From: JAMXLO01 sp963812475
GTDB lineage: Bacteria > Pseudomonadota > Alphaproteobacteria > Acetobacterales > Acetobacteraceae
Direction of reading: 5' to 3'
DNA length: 64,000 nucleotides
NCBI GenBank assembly: GCA_963812475.1
Contig: CAWEVI010000047.1
Location: forward strand, 1-64,000
Every line of letters starts with the position of its first letter. Position 1 is the first letter of the stretch. Below, one piece after another: positions 44,295 to 53,182 of this stretch. A program made the translations under genes and the position numbers. The notes beneath the pieces were generated by a model. The model saw only the letters and a program-made list of their open reading frames with translations, did no database searches and had not been told where the DNA came from.

Positions 44295-45332
44295 ATGAGA
44301 CGGTCAACGATCCCTTACGCGACTGTTCTGTTCGCCAGCGCACTACTGGGGGCTCAGCCGTTCCCGGCTGCTGCGCAGGGAACCGGTTCGGCGACACTCG
44401 ATGCCGCTCGGGGCCGTGGCCAGGTACTGTGCGGCATTGCCGGCAATGTGCCGGGCTTCTCCCTGCCGGACAGCCAGGGCGTCATGCGCGGGATCGATGC
44501 CGATACCTGTCGCGCCATAACCACCGCCGCGCTTGGCGACGTGAGCAAGACGAAGTTCGTCCCGACCACAACTCAGAACCGCTTCACCGCATTGCAGTCG
44601 GGCGAGGTCGATCTGCTGTCGCGCAGCACCACCTGGACCCTTGGCCGCGAAGGCAATCTCGGGCTCGAATTCGCCTGGGTGAACTACTACGACGGCACCG
44701 GATTCCTGGTGAAGGCAGCCAACGGCGTGAAGTCGGCCAAGGAGATGGACGGCGCCTCTATCTGCGTGCAGCCGGGCACTTCCACCGAGCTCGCGATCAA
44801 CGACTATTTCAAACTCAACAACCTGAAGTTCACACCTATCCTGATCCAGGACCTGTCCGAAGTTCAGAACGCCTTCATGTCCGGTCGCTGCGATGCCTAC
44901 TCCACGGACGCCTCGGCGCTTGCCACCTTCCGCTTCAGCCAGGGTCCGAAGGCTCAGGAACTGGTTCTGCTTCCCGAGATCATCAGCAAGGAGCCGCTTG
45001 GCGTCATGGTCCGCAAGGGTGACGACAAGTGGTTCGACCTCGTGCGCTGGACATTCATCGCTATGATCACCGCCGAGGAGAAGGGCATCACGAGCAAGAA
45101 CGTCGATACGTTCATGACCAGCACGGACCCGGACATCCGCCGCCTGCTGGGGCTCGAGGGCGACATGGGCAAGGCGCTCGCGATCGACAACAAGTGGGCC
45201 TACAACGTCATCAAGCAGGTCGGCAATTTCGGCGAGGTTTGGGACCGCAACATCACCCCGATGGGTGTGCAGCGCGGCATCAACAACATCTGGACCAAGG
45301 GCGGCCTGCAATACGCCCCACCGATTCGCTGA
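44295..45332 (+). CDS. aapJ: Amino acid ABC transporter, periplasmic binding protein
   Basis: 345 residues. A signal peptide (residues 1-28, ending PFPAAAQG) precedes a family 3 solute-binding domain: GQVLCGIAGNVPGFSLPDSQGVMRGIDADTCRAI, TTQNRFTALQSGEVDLLSRSTTWTLGRE, FVKxAxN-like GFLVKAANGVKSAKEMDGASICVQPGTSTELA and GPKAQELVLLPEIISKEPLG. The pattern is that of AapJ/BztA general L-amino acid binding proteins. It is the first gene of the aapJQMP-type operon. A weak terminator-like hairpin after it may lower expression of the downstream membrane genes. Confidence 0.93.
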   Translation: MRRSTIPYATVLFASALLGAQPFPAAAQGTGSATLDAARGRGQVLCGIAGNVPGFSLPDSQGVMRGIDADTCRAITTAALGDVSKTKFVPTTTQNRFTALQSGEVDLLSRSTTWTLGREGNLGLEFAWVNYYDGTGFLVKAANGVKSAKEMDGASICVQPGTSTELAINDYFKLNNLKFTPILIQDLSEVQNAFMSGRCDAYSTDASALATFRFSQGPKAQELVLLPEIISKEPLGVMVRKGDDKWFDLVRWTFIAMITAEEKGITSKNVDTFMTSTDPDIRRLLGLEGDMGKALAIDNKWAYNVIKQVGNFGEVWDRNITPMGVQRGINNIWTKGGLQYAPPIR

Positions 45333-45358
45333 CCACACAGCCCGGGCGCCGAACCGAA

Positions 45359-45393
45359 GGCCGCCCAGGCTCGATCCCAGGCGGTCTGCTTTT
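45359..45393 (+). terminator. Weak terminator or attenuator hairpin after aapJ
   Basis: GGCCGCCCAGG and CCCAGGCGGTC can pair with two mismatches around a 5-base loop and are followed by TGCTTTTGG. The stem is strong but imperfect and the T run short. This position, between the binding protein and the permeases, is where partial terminators are usual in ABC operons. Confidence 0.4.
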
Positions 45394-45510
45394 GGTATCA
45401 TCCGCCTGACAGGTTGATCTTGCTCGCTTGATTGCTCCACAGTCGCACCCGAACCGGTGCACGCACGACGCAGCAAGGTGCGGTACGACGACAAGGGGGC
45501 TTGCGAGGCC

Positions 45511-46722
45511 ATGTCTGGAGCAACTGCCGATCCGCGCCTGATCGGAGCCCGTGCCGCGCCAAGGAAGGCGCTCCGCCTGTCATGGTCGGACCCGGTATTC
45601 CGCGCCATTTTCTGGCAGGTTCTGATTGTCGGCTTCGTCGTGCTGGTCGTCTGGTATCTGATCGGCAACACCAACCGCAACCTCGCCGCGCGCCATATCG
45701 CCACCGGCTTTGCCTTTCTGGGCCGTGTGGCCGGCATCCCGATCGGCGAATCGCCGATCCCCTACAACCCCGCCGTCGATACCTATGGTAGGGCGCTGAT
45801 CATCGGCATTCTGAATACGCTCCGAGTGGCAATCGTCGGCATCGTGCTCGCGACCATTCTCGGAACTCTGATCGGCATCGGCCGTCTCTCGGGCAACTGG
45901 CTGCTTGCGAAGCTGACCGCGATCTATGTGGAAACGCTGCGGGACATTCCGGTACTGCTGCAGCTCTTCTTCTGGTACTCGATCATGCAGACGTTGCCGC
46001 CACCCCGCCAGTCCTGGCACATCGGTGAACTGGTTTACTTCTCCAACCGCGGAGCGAGATACGCGGAGCTGGAATGGGACCCCGCCTACACCTGGGCCGT
46101 GGTCGGCTTAGTTGTGGGCATCGTCTGCACGGTCGCCTGGAGCCGCGTCGCGCGACGGCGGCAGGACGAGACCGGGCGGCGCCCGCCCGTATGGCCGGTC
46201 GGACTGTGCTTAATGATCGGACTGCCACTGGCGATCTGGGCGCTGTTCGGCGCACCGTTCCGCCCCGACATGCCGGTGCTGCGCGGCTTCAACTTCCAGG
46301 GCGGCGGCACCATCAGCCCGGAGTATTTCGCGCTCCTGCTCGGCCTGGTCATCTACACCGCTGCCTACATCGCCGAGATCGTGCGGTCGGGCATTCAGTC
46401 GGTTCCGCTCGGCCAGTGGGAGGCCGCAGGGGCACTCGGCCTGCGTCGCGGCAACATCCTGCGTCGCATCGTGCTGCCTCAGGCGTTGCGCGTGATCATT
46501 CCACCGATGACCAGCCAGTATCTGAACATTACCAAAAACAGTTCGCTGGCGGTGGCAATCGGCTTTCAGGACATTGTCTCGATCGCCTACACGACGCTTA
46601 ACCAGACCGGCCAGGCAATCGAGGGGGTCGCGATCATCATGGCCGTTTACCTCACGATCAGCCTGTCGATCAGCCTGTTCATGAACTGGTACAATGCGCG
46701 GATCGCGTTGGTGGAGCGCTGA
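45511..46722 (+). CDS. aapQ: Amino acid ABC transporter permease
   Basis: 403 residues from ATG 45511 (the frame is open 18 codons further upstream). There is one N-terminal membrane helix, then an insert containing WHIGELVYFSNRGARY, then the transport core. The conserved EAA loop of His/Glu/Gln-type permeases reads GQWEAAGALGLRRGNILRRIVLPQALRVIIPPMTSQYLNITKNSSLAVAIG. The long insertion between helices is normal for AapQ/BztB. It forms a heterodimer with the next gene product and is energised by the ATPase. Confidence 0.93.
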   Translation: MSGATADPRLIGARAAPRKALRLSWSDPVFRAIFWQVLIVGFVVLVVWYLIGNTNRNLAARHIATGFAFLGRVAGIPIGESPIPYNPAVDTYGRALIIGILNTLRVAIVGIVLATILGTLIGIGRLSGNWLLAKLTAIYVETLRDIPVLLQLFFWYSIMQTLPPPRQSWHIGELVYFSNRGARYAELEWDPAYTWAVVGLVVGIVCTVAWSRVARRRQDETGRRPPVWPVGLCLMIGLPLAIWALFGAPFRPDMPVLRGFNFQGGGTISPEYFALLLGLVIYTAAYIAEIVRSGIQSVPLGQWEAAGALGLRRGNILRRIVLPQALRVIIPPMTSQYLNITKNSSLAVAIGFQDIVSIAYTTLNQTGQAIEGVAIIMAVYLTISLSISLFMNWYNARIALVER

Positions 46723-46725
46723 CCC

Positions 46726-47874
46726 ATGAGCCAGACAGTTGCCAGCGCCGATCCCGTCGCCATAGCCGCCACCCGCGAAAAACCTCCGTCCGATGTCGCC
46801 GGCCCATGGGCATGGGCCAGGGCCAACCTGTTCGGTTCATGGTGGTCCACCGCAGTCACGCTGGTGCTGGGCTACCTGATCCTGCGCTTTGCCATCAGCT
46901 TCGTCTCCTGGGCACTGGTCCACGCGGTCTGGACCGTGCCGTACGACGCCGAGGGCAGACCGGACAACGCGGCGTGCCAGAATGCCAAAGGCATCGGCGC
47001 TTGCTGGGCGGTGATCACTGACAAGTACCGGCTGATTCTGTTCGGCCGCTATCCGTACGACGAACAATGGCGGCCGGCGGTCTGCGTGGTATTGTTCATC
47101 GGCCTCTATGTCGTTTCGGCCATGCGGCGCTTTTGGCGCAAGGAACTGGCGCTGATCTGGGTCGGGACGCTGGTCGTCATCGGTGTGCTCATGTGGGGCG
47201 GTGTGCTGGGCCTGCCGCTGGTCACCGAGGATTTCTGGGGCGGGCTGCCGCTCACGCTGATCCTTGCGACCTTCGGTCTGGCATTCGCCTTCCCGCTGGC
47301 GATCCTGGTCGCGCTCGGGCGCCGTTCCACGACATTGCCCGCGGTGAAGATGCTTTGCGTCGTCTACGTCGAACTGATCCGCGGCGTGCCGCTGGTCGCA
47401 CTGCTGTTCATGGCGAGCGTGATGTTCCCGCTGTTCCTGCCGGAGGGCGTGAACATCGACAAATTGTTGCGGGCGCAGATCGCCATCATCCTGTTCGCCG
47501 GCGCGTATCTGGCGGAAGTCGTGCGTGCCGGCCTGCAGGCGTTGCCGAAGGGCCAGGGGGAGGCAGCCGATGCGCTCGGCCTGAGCTACTGGCAGAAGAC
47601 CAGCTCGATCATCCTGCCGCAGGCCCTGCGTCTTGTAATACCGCCGCTGGTCAACACCTTCATCGGCTTCTTCAAGGATACGTCCTTGGTTTTAATCATC
47701 GGCCTGTTCGATCTGCTCTATATGGGCAAGATCGCGCTCAGCGACCCGCCATGGCAGAGCTTTTCCACCGAGGTCTATCTCATGCTGGCGGTCATCTACA
47801 TCGCGTTCTGCTTCGCCATGTCGAAATACAGCCGCGGATTGGAGCGTGAGCTCGGCCGCACCCATCGCCGCTGA
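46726..47874 (+). CDS. aapM: Amino acid ABC transporter permease
   Basis: 382 residues, starting 3 bases after aapQ stops. Several helices are followed by the binding-protein-dependent transport domain with VELIRGVPLVALLFMASVMFPLFLP and the EAA loop GQGEAADALGLSYWQKTSSIILPQALRLVIPPLVNTFIGFFKDTSLVLIIG. The pattern and length are those of AapM/BztC, the partner permease in general L-amino acid uptake. Confidence 0.93.
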   Translation: MSQTVASADPVAIAATREKPPSDVAGPWAWARANLFGSWWSTAVTLVLGYLILRFAISFVSWALVHAVWTVPYDAEGRPDNAACQNAKGIGACWAVITDKYRLILFGRYPYDEQWRPAVCVVLFIGLYVVSAMRRFWRKELALIWVGTLVVIGVLMWGGVLGLPLVTEDFWGGLPLTLILATFGLAFAFPLAILVALGRRSTTLPAVKMLCVVYVELIRGVPLVALLFMASVMFPLFLPEGVNIDKLLRAQIAIILFAGAYLAEVVRAGLQALPKGQGEAADALGLSYWQKTSSIILPQALRLVIPPLVNTFIGFFKDTSLVLIIGLFDLLYMGKIALSDPPWQSFSTEVYLMLAVIYIAFCFAMSKYSRGLERELGRTHRR

Positions 47875-47889
47875 ACAAGGGATACGAGC

Positions 47890-48684
47890 ATGAGCCAGAC
47901 TGCCTTGTCCGAACATGTCGTTACCCAAATGGCGGATACCAAGGGACCGCCGATCATCGTGATGGACCGGGTGAACAAGTGGTACGGCTCGCTCCATGTG
48001 CTGCGCGATGTGTCCCTGTCCGTGGCGGAAAAGGAACGCGTTGTGGTCTGCGGGCCCTCCGGTTCCGGCAAGTCCACCATGATCCGCTGCATCAATCGGC
48101 TGGAGGTCCATCAGGAAGGCCAGATCGTGGTCGATGGCACCGAGTTGACCGACGATCTTCGATCGCTCGATACGATCCGGCGCGAAGTCGGCATGGTGTT
48201 CCAGTCGTTCAATCTGTTTCCGCATTTGACAATTCTCGAGAACTGCACCCTGGCCCCCATCTGGGTGCGCAAGATGCCCAAGGCTGAAGCCGAGGAAGTG
48301 GCGATGAATTTCCTGACCCGGGTGAAAATTCCCGAGCAGGCGAAGAAGTATCCAGGTCAACTATCCGGCGGCCAGCAGCAGCGCGTCGCCATTGCACGCG
48401 CCCTGTGCATGCGACCTAAGATCATGCTGTTCGACGAACCCACCTCGGCGCTCGATCCGGAGATGATCAAGGAGGTGCTGGACGTCATGATCGAACTCGC
48501 CGAGTCCGGCATGACCATGGTCTGCGTGACGCACGAGATGGGGTTCGCGCGGCGGGTGGCTGATCGTGTCGTGTTCATGGACCGCGGCGAAATCGTCGAG
48601 AGCGGCACACCGCAACGCATGTTCGAAGATCCGCAGACCGATCGTCTGAAGCTGTTCCTCAGTCAGATCCTACGTGGTCACTGA
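47890..48684 (+). CDS. aapP: Amino acid ABC transporter ATP-binding protein
   Basis: 264 residues. Nucleotide-binding motifs are complete: Walker A GPSGSGKST, signature LSGGQQQRVAIARAL, Walker B IMLFDEPTSALDP, and the switch His in VCVTHEMGFARRVADRV. It completes the aapJQMP set, 15 bases after aapM. The last codons overlap, on the opposite strand, a possible 51-residue ORF. Confidence 0.94.
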   Translation: MSQTALSEHVVTQMADTKGPPIIVMDRVNKWYGSLHVLRDVSLSVAEKERVVVCGPSGSGKSTMIRCINRLEVHQEGQIVVDGTELTDDLRSLDTIRREVGMVFQSFNLFPHLTILENCTLAPIWVRKMPKAEAEEVAMNFLTRVKIPEQAKKYPGQLSGGQQQRVAIARALCMRPKIMLFDEPTSALDPEMIKEVLDVMIELAESGMTMVCVTHEMGFARRVADRVVFMDRGEIVESGTPQRMFEDPQTDRLKLFLSQILRGH

Positions 48685-48814
48685 CACGGCGCGCCGCGAC
48701 AGACAGCGCCACGCCCGATGCGATGTCGGGCCAGTTGGAAAGGGCCGACGCAGAGCGTGACATCACGAAGAGCATGAACGGCAAGTCGGCGGGCGTCTGG
48801 AATTGTTTGAACAT
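48659..48814 (-). CDS. Possible 51-residue protein downstream of lutA
   Basis: ATG 48814 lies 5 bases after the stop of the LutA-like gene and has the ribosome binding site GGGAG, formed by the end of that gene. The frame (MFKQFQTPADLPFMLFVMSRS...ALSNWPDIASGVALSV) ends at 48659, overlapping the last bases of aapP on the other strand. The spacing and codon use support a real coupled gene. No family was recognised, and the short length leaves doubt. Confidence 0.4.
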   Translation of the reverse strand: MFKQFQTPADLPFMLFVMSRSASALSNWPDIASGVALSVAARRVSDHVGSD

Positions 48815-48819
48815 GCCCG

Positions 48820-49590
48820 CTACTCCCGGCCCTCGCCAATTGGCTGTACTAGTCCGGTCATCCCGGCCAGCACTTCCGCCACATGTCTGACCTGTACGCG
48901 GTGTCCTTCCCGTTGTAGTCGACCGGCAATGTTGAGCAGGCAGCCAAGGTCTCCTGCAAGTACTGTCTCCGCTTCACTGGCAACGATATCCCGCACCTTG
49001 GCCGAGACCATGGCGACCGAAATCTCCGGATATTTCACGCAGAAGGTGCCGCCGAAGCCGCAGCAGACTTCCGCATCCGGCATCTCTGCGACGGTTGCGC
49101 CGATCGCTCGCAGAAGCTTGCGCGGTTGTTCCTTGATACCCAGTTCGCGCAGGCCCGAGCAGCTGTCGTGGTAGGTGACAGACCCGCCGGCGTATCTGCC
49201 CGGCAGCTGTTCAACCCCAAGAACATCGGTGAGAAAGCTGACCAGTTCGAACGTCCGGCCGGCCAGCGCATCGGCCCGCCCGCGCAGGTTGGGATCGTCG
49301 TTGAACAGATGCGGCAGGTGGTGCTTCAGCATGCCACCACAGGAACCCGACGGCACGACGACGTAATCGTAGCCGCCAAACGCATCGAGAATCCCCGCCG
49401 CAAGGTCGCGCGTCGTGGCGCGGTCACCGGAATTGTAGGTGGGCTGGCCACAGCAGGTCTGGGCCCGTGGCACTTCGACCTGGCATCCGGCCTGCTCCAG
49501 CAGCCTGATCGCGGCGAATGCAATCGTCGGACGATGCAGGTCCACCAGACAGGTGGCGAAAAGCGCGACGCGGGGTCTGCTTGGCGGCAT
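48820..49590 (-). CDS. lutA: LutA/YkgE-like (Fe-S)-binding oxidoreductase subunit
   Basis: 256 residues with two cysteine-rich CCG domains: ATCLVDLHRPTIAF...TCCGQPTYNSGD near the N-terminus and DSCSGLRELGI...EVCCGFGGTFCVKYPEIS near residue 160. This is the LutA/GlcF-type domain of L-lactate utilisation and glycolate oxidase complexes. The usual partners LutB and LutC are not beside it, so it either works with subunits encoded elsewhere or has another redox role. It converges on the aap operon. Confidence 0.85.
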   Translation of the reverse strand: MPPSRPRVALFATCLVDLHRPTIAFAAIRLLEQAGCQVEVPRAQTCCGQPTYNSGDRATTRDLAAGILDAFGGYDYVVVPSGSCGGMLKHHLPHLFNDDPNLRGRADALAGRTFELVSFLTDVLGVEQLPGRYAGGSVTYHDSCSGLRELGIKEQPRKLLRAIGATVAEMPDAEVCCGFGGTFCVKYPEISVAMVSAKVRDIVASEAETVLAGDLGCLLNIAGRLQREGHRVQVRHVAEVLAGMTGLVQPIGEGRE

Positions 49591-49615
49591 GCGCGCAGTT
49601 TAGGACCCGGTCAAT

Positions 49616-50419
49616 TCAGACGCCAGCCAGTGGCAGCTGCACGCGACCGGCCTCGAGAAGCCGCTGCTGCGCCACCGCCACGTACGAAGCGTCGATATCG
49701 ATGCCGATTGCGCTGGCGCCTTCCAGTTGCGCCGCCACCATGGTTGTTCCGGTTCCCATGAACGGGTCGAGGACGACAGCGCCGGGACGGCCATGCAGGC
49801 GGATACACCACCGCGGTAATTCCACGGGGAAGGTGCTCGGATGATGGAACTTCTCCGCCTTGCTCTGCACGGTGTCGTAAGGGATGAACCATGTGTTGCC
49901 GCGACAACGCAGGTCCTGGGGGTGACCGCGCCGGGCGATGTTGGACTTGTCCTTGAACGGTACGCCGATCGCCATCCGGTCGAGCTTCACATCGCCCGAC
50001 AGTGTCAGGTGGAAGATATGCTCGTGATTGTGGTGCAGAAAGCGCTGTCCGCCGACCGGCTTGAAGTGGCCAACCAAATCGCGACCAATCGCAATCGACT
50101 TGATCCACGTGATATGGTTCTGCAAGACGAACAGTGGGCGCAGGCGCACGATCAGCTCGAACGGCAGCCAGGGCGCGCTTGAGGATCCCGAGATGTTCAG
50201 GAAGAAGGATGCGTCTTCTTTCACGACACGACGCACCTCGATTGCCACACGCAACAGCCAACTCAGGTAGTCGTCCTCGGCGCGGCGATCGTCGTAGCCG
50301 CGATAGGATATTCCCAGGTTGTAAGGCGGCGAGGTCACGACCACGTCCACACTCCCCGCTGCAAGGCTCGGCAGCGCGGTCAGACAATCCGCGCAAATCA
50401 TCCGATGGGTGGCAGGCAT
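49616..50419 (-). CDS. Orphan DNA methyltransferase (N4-cytosine or N6-adenine, beta type)
   Basis: 267 residues. The catalytic motif IV is VVVTSPPYNLG near residue 28, and the SAM-binding motif I comes later, DPFMGTGTTMVAAQLEGASAIGIDID near 220, the order of beta-class enzymes. The SPPY form is frequent in N4-cytosine enzymes but also occurs in N6-adenine enzymes, so the modified base is uncertain. No restriction endonuclease gene is near; a regulatory or solitary methylase is likely. It is flanked by housekeeping genes, which suggests a long-resident gene. Confidence 0.85.
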   Translation of the reverse strand: MPATHRMICADCLTALPSLAAGSVDVVVTSPPYNLGISYRGYDDRRAEDDYLSWLLRVAIEVRRVVKEDASFFLNISGSSSAPWLPFELIVRLRPLFVLQNHITWIKSIAIGRDLVGHFKPVGGQRFLHHNHEHIFHLTLSGDVKLDRMAIGVPFKDKSNIARRGHPQDLRCRGNTWFIPYDTVQSKAEKFHHPSTFPVELPRWCIRLHGRPGAVVLDPFMGTGTTMVAAQLEGASAIGIDIDASYVAVAQQRLLEAGRVQLPLAGV

Positions 50420-50448
50420 ACGGGACAGGTCAGCGTTGGCTGACGCCG

Positions 50449-51120
50449 TCAGGAACTGCGCGCGGACACCAGGCGCCAGGCCGGATCGCGCGTGGACAGG
50501 TCGCGCTCGAAGGTCCAGACATCCGTGATCTCGGTCACCGCGTCCGTTCCGGTAACCGGATGACCGTCCTTGTCCTGCGTCAGGCTGGTCTGGTCAGACA
50601 CGAAGCGCACCGTGATCAGGGCGATCGTGCCCTTCAGTTCGGCGTTCTCGATCGTCGCGCTGTGAATGCTGTGGATCGTGCTCACCTGCGTCTGGCCCGC
50701 GGCTTCCCGTCCGGCAATCGCCTGTTCGAAGGCGCGATAGGTGTCATCGGCAAGCAGACTGCGGAGGGTACCGCGATCACCGGCGGCGAATGCGGTGACT
50801 ATGATGCGAAATGCCTTTTCCGCTCCGTCGAGGAAACCTGCCGGATCGAAGCCGGAGTCGATTGTCCGCATCCGAACGAGGGTCTGGCCGATCGGACTGG
50901 CAAAATCCGGCAATGGCCGGTTGGCAACGGGCTGCGCCTCCGCATGGCCATCGATCACCGGACCTGCCGGCGCCGGGCCAGCCGGCGGCTGGTAGGGTTG
51001 GGTTGGCGGCCGCTCATATCCTGTCCGTCGGCCCAGAATGCTGCGCAACCGCAGTACCAGGAACGCCGCTATCATCCCGAACAGGATCAGATCGATCGGA
51101 AAACCGCTGCCCGCACCCAT
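50449..51120 (-). CDS. Tim44/TimA-like inner membrane protein
   Basis: 223 residues from ATG 51120. An N-terminal membrane anchor (GFPIDLILFGMIAAFLVLRLRSILGRR) is followed by a Pro-rich linker and a Tim44-like domain (~85-220, GFDPAGFLDGAEKAFRIIVTAFAAGDRGTLRSLLADDTYRAFEQAI). Alphaproteobacteria regularly carry this gene beside secB and dnaQ, as here. Family knowledge links the domain to mitochondrial import motor protein Tim44; the bacterial role is thought to be in inner membrane protein assembly. Confidence 0.88.
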   Translation of the reverse strand: MGAGSGFPIDLILFGMIAAFLVLRLRSILGRRTGYERPPTQPYQPPAGPAPAGPVIDGHAEAQPVANRPLPDFASPIGQTLVRMRTIDSGFDPAGFLDGAEKAFRIIVTAFAAGDRGTLRSLLADDTYRAFEQAIAGREAAGQTQVSTIHSIHSATIENAELKGTIALITVRFVSDQTSLTQDKDGHPVTGTDAVTEITDVWTFERDLSTRDPAWRLVSARSS

Positions 51121-51227
51121 CGTCGCTCTCCTCGTGGGCCACAGATAAGGACGTGCGGCCCCGGACACAAACATTTCTCGCGTTCCAACGGGTTGCCGGG
51201 TGCTGAACCGGCCTGTATTGCCCGGTC

Positions 51228-51782
51228 ATGATCCTGCTGCGCCATGGTCAGAGCGAATTCAATCTCCATTTCAGCGCGATGCGCCGGGACCCGGGCATCG
51301 TGGACGCCCGGCTGACGGAACTAGGCCATACCCAGGCAGCGGATGCGGCCCGGCAGCTATCCAGCCAACGGATCGCCCGCATCATTACCTCGCCTTATAC
51401 GCGTGCCCTCGAAACTGCCGCACCCCTCGCAAAGGCGCTCGGCGCGGTGGTCGTGATCAATCCGATCGTCCGCGAGCGCTATGCGTTCGCCTGCGACATC
51501 GGTACGCCGCGGACCGAACTCGAGCGCGCCTGGCCGGAACACGACTTTTCTACCCTGGATGAAGTGTGGTGGCCTGCGATCGAGGAGCCGGCCGCTTCGG
51601 TCATCGACCGGGCCGCGCTGTTCCGTGCCGAAATGGCAGTACTGCCGAATTGGTCCGATACCATCGTGGTGAGTCACTGGGGCTTTATTCTGTCGCTGAC
51701 CGGCAACAGCGTGATGAACGGTCAGTGGTTGCGCTGCGACCCGACCGCGCCGGCGCCCGAGGAGATCACCTGGCGAGCCTGA
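51228..51782 (+). CDS. Histidine phosphatase family protein
   Basis: 184 residues with the phosphoglycerate mutase-like fold: catalytic LLRHGQSEFN at the N-terminus, ITSPYTRALETAAPLA in the middle and the second catalytic His in TIVVSHWGFILSLTG. Arg and His residues of the active site are all present. The substrate is unknown. It starts 107 bases from the Tim44-like gene on the opposite strand. Confidence 0.88.
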   Translation: MILLRHGQSEFNLHFSAMRRDPGIVDARLTELGHTQAADAARQLSSQRIARIITSPYTRALETAAPLAKALGAVVVINPIVRERYAFACDIGTPRTELERAWPEHDFSTLDEVWWPAIEEPAASVIDRAALFRAEMAVLPNWSDTIVVSHWGFILSLTGNSVMNGQWLRCDPTAPAPEEITWRA

Positions 51783-51817
51783 CCGGTTACCTTCCGGTTA
51801 CCTTCCGGTTCCCTCCA
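51783..51817 (+). repeat. Short tandem repeat between phosphatase and secB
   Basis: The 11-base unit CCGGTTACCTT occurs twice and is followed by a third, imperfect copy (CCGGTTCCCT). It begins directly after the phosphatase stop codon. No function is evident; replication slippage is a simple explanation. Confidence 0.6.
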
Positions 51818-51905
51818 TCGGGATGGCGCCAGTGCCCTATCCGTGCTACCCGGCGCGCCCGCGCGGGCGTCGTCGCCCGAGCGCGCAATACACGGAGAGA
51901 CTGTA

Positions 51906-52487
51906 ATGTCCGAGACGACAACCCCCCCGCAGCCAGCTGGCCAAGCCCAAACTCCACCGCTGGTTGTGAACATCCAGTACGTCAAGGATCTATCGTTCGA
52001 GGTTCCCGGCGCACCCCAGATTTTCTCGCAATTGCACACGCAACCCCAGGTCAACATCAACCTCGACGTTCAGGCCCGCCGCGTGCAGGAGGGCCAGAGT
52101 GTCTTCGAGGTCGCCCTGGTGATACGGGCCGAGGCCCATGAAGCTGCAGCTCAGGTTGCCGGGCAGGCGGGCAATGGCCAAGCGGGCAATGGCCAGGCGG
52201 TCCCCGTGCCACCCACGGTCTTCGTCGCCGAATTGACGTATGCCGGGGTCTTTACCCTGAACGGTCTACCCGAAAACGCAGTCGAACCGGTCCTGTTGGT
52301 GGAATGCCCACGCATCCTGTTCCCATTCGCCCGCAACATCCTGTCGGACGTGACACGCGATGGCGGCTTCCCCCCCGTCCTCTTGCAGCCGATCGATTTT
52401 GTCGCGCTGTGGCAGGCTCGCCGAGCCCAGCCTCAACCGACGGCCCAGCCCGGGGTTGGCCAACCCGGAACAGCGGCGGTCGCCTGA
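51906..52487 (+). CDS. secB: Protein-export chaperone SecB
   Basis: 193 residues from ATG 51906, preceded by GGAGAG. The SecB core is clear: LVVNIQYVKDLSFEVPGAPQIF, VNINLDVQARRV, FEVALVIRAEAH, VFVAELTYAGVFTLNGLPENAVEPVLLVECPRILFPFARNILSDVTRDGGFPPVLLQPIDFVALW. It keeps presecretory proteins unfolded and hands them to SecA. A Gly/Gln/Asn-rich insertion (two copies of a 15-base repeat at about 52168-52197) lengthens a loop after residue 85 and is not found in most SecB proteins. Confidence 0.95.
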   Translation: MSETTTPPQPAGQAQTPPLVVNIQYVKDLSFEVPGAPQIFSQLHTQPQVNINLDVQARRVQEGQSVFEVALVIRAEAHEAAAQVAGQAGNGQAGNGQAVPVPPTVFVAELTYAGVFTLNGLPENAVEPVLLVECPRILFPFARNILSDVTRDGGFPPVLLQPIDFVALWQARRAQPQPTAQPGVGQPGTAAVA

Positions 52488-52504
52488 GCACCCCGCAAAG
52501 CACG

Positions 52505-53182
52505 TCAGGACTGCAGCCATAGCGGGTCATTGAGCCGGCCAACGAACGCAGCGTGCGCGACGAGTTCGGCGGGTGGTGGGACCATCGGTCGCGGCGTACG
52601 CGGACCGGCGTGGGTATAGACGGCGACGTTCGGAGCGGCCTTTTCGGTCGCCAGTGACAGCCCGCGCTGGCGTCCTCCCGTAAGCTCCACATAGACCTCG
52701 GCCAGCAGTCGGCAGTCGAGCAGCGCGTTGTGGGTCGTGCGAGCGCTGAGATCGATCGCGAATCGTCGGCACAGCGCATCGAGGCTGTTCGGCATGCCCG
52801 GAAAGCGGGTCTTCGCCAAGATGAGTGTGTCGATCATACGCGTTTCTGCCAGTCCGGGCAGGCCAAGGCGGCCGAATTCGGCATTGAGGAAACTGAAATC
52901 GAATGCGGCGTTGTGCGCGATCAGCGGATCTGCGCCGAAGAAGGACACCACGTCGTCAACGATGTCGGCAAAGCGTGGCTTGTCCGCGAATAGCTCGATC
53001 GTGAAACCGTGGATGCGGGTGGCATCCTCGGGGATGTCCCGATCGGGGTGGATCAGCGCGTGGAAATGGCGGCCCGTGGGCAGATCGTTCTCCAGTTCCA
53101 GCGCGGCGATTTCAATCACCCGGTGACCGAGATGCGGCTCCAGGCCGGTCGTCTCCGTGTCGAACAGAACGGCGCGGGTCAA
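52505..53182 (-). CDS. dnaQ: DNA polymerase III epsilon subunit (proofreading exonuclease)
   Basis: 225 residues with DEDDh exonuclease motifs: VLFDTETTGLEPHLGHRVIEIAALE (ExoI), LIAHNAAFDFSFLNAEFGRLG (ExoII) and THNALLDCRLLAEVY (ExoIII with the catalytic His). It removes mismatched 3' nucleotides during replication. The gene overlaps coaE by four bases (ATGA) in the conserved alphaproteobacterial order aroE-coaE-dnaQ. Confidence 0.95.
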   Translation of the reverse strand: MTRAVLFDTETTGLEPHLGHRVIEIAALELENDLPTGRHFHALIHPDRDIPEDATRIHGFTIELFADKPRFADIVDDVVSFFGADPLIAHNAAFDFSFLNAEFGRLGLPGLAETRMIDTLILAKTRFPGMPNSLDALCRRFAIDLSARTTHNALLDCRLLAEVYVELTGGRQRGLSLATEKAAPNVAVYTHAGPRTPRPMVPPPAELVAHAAFVGRLNDPLWLQS

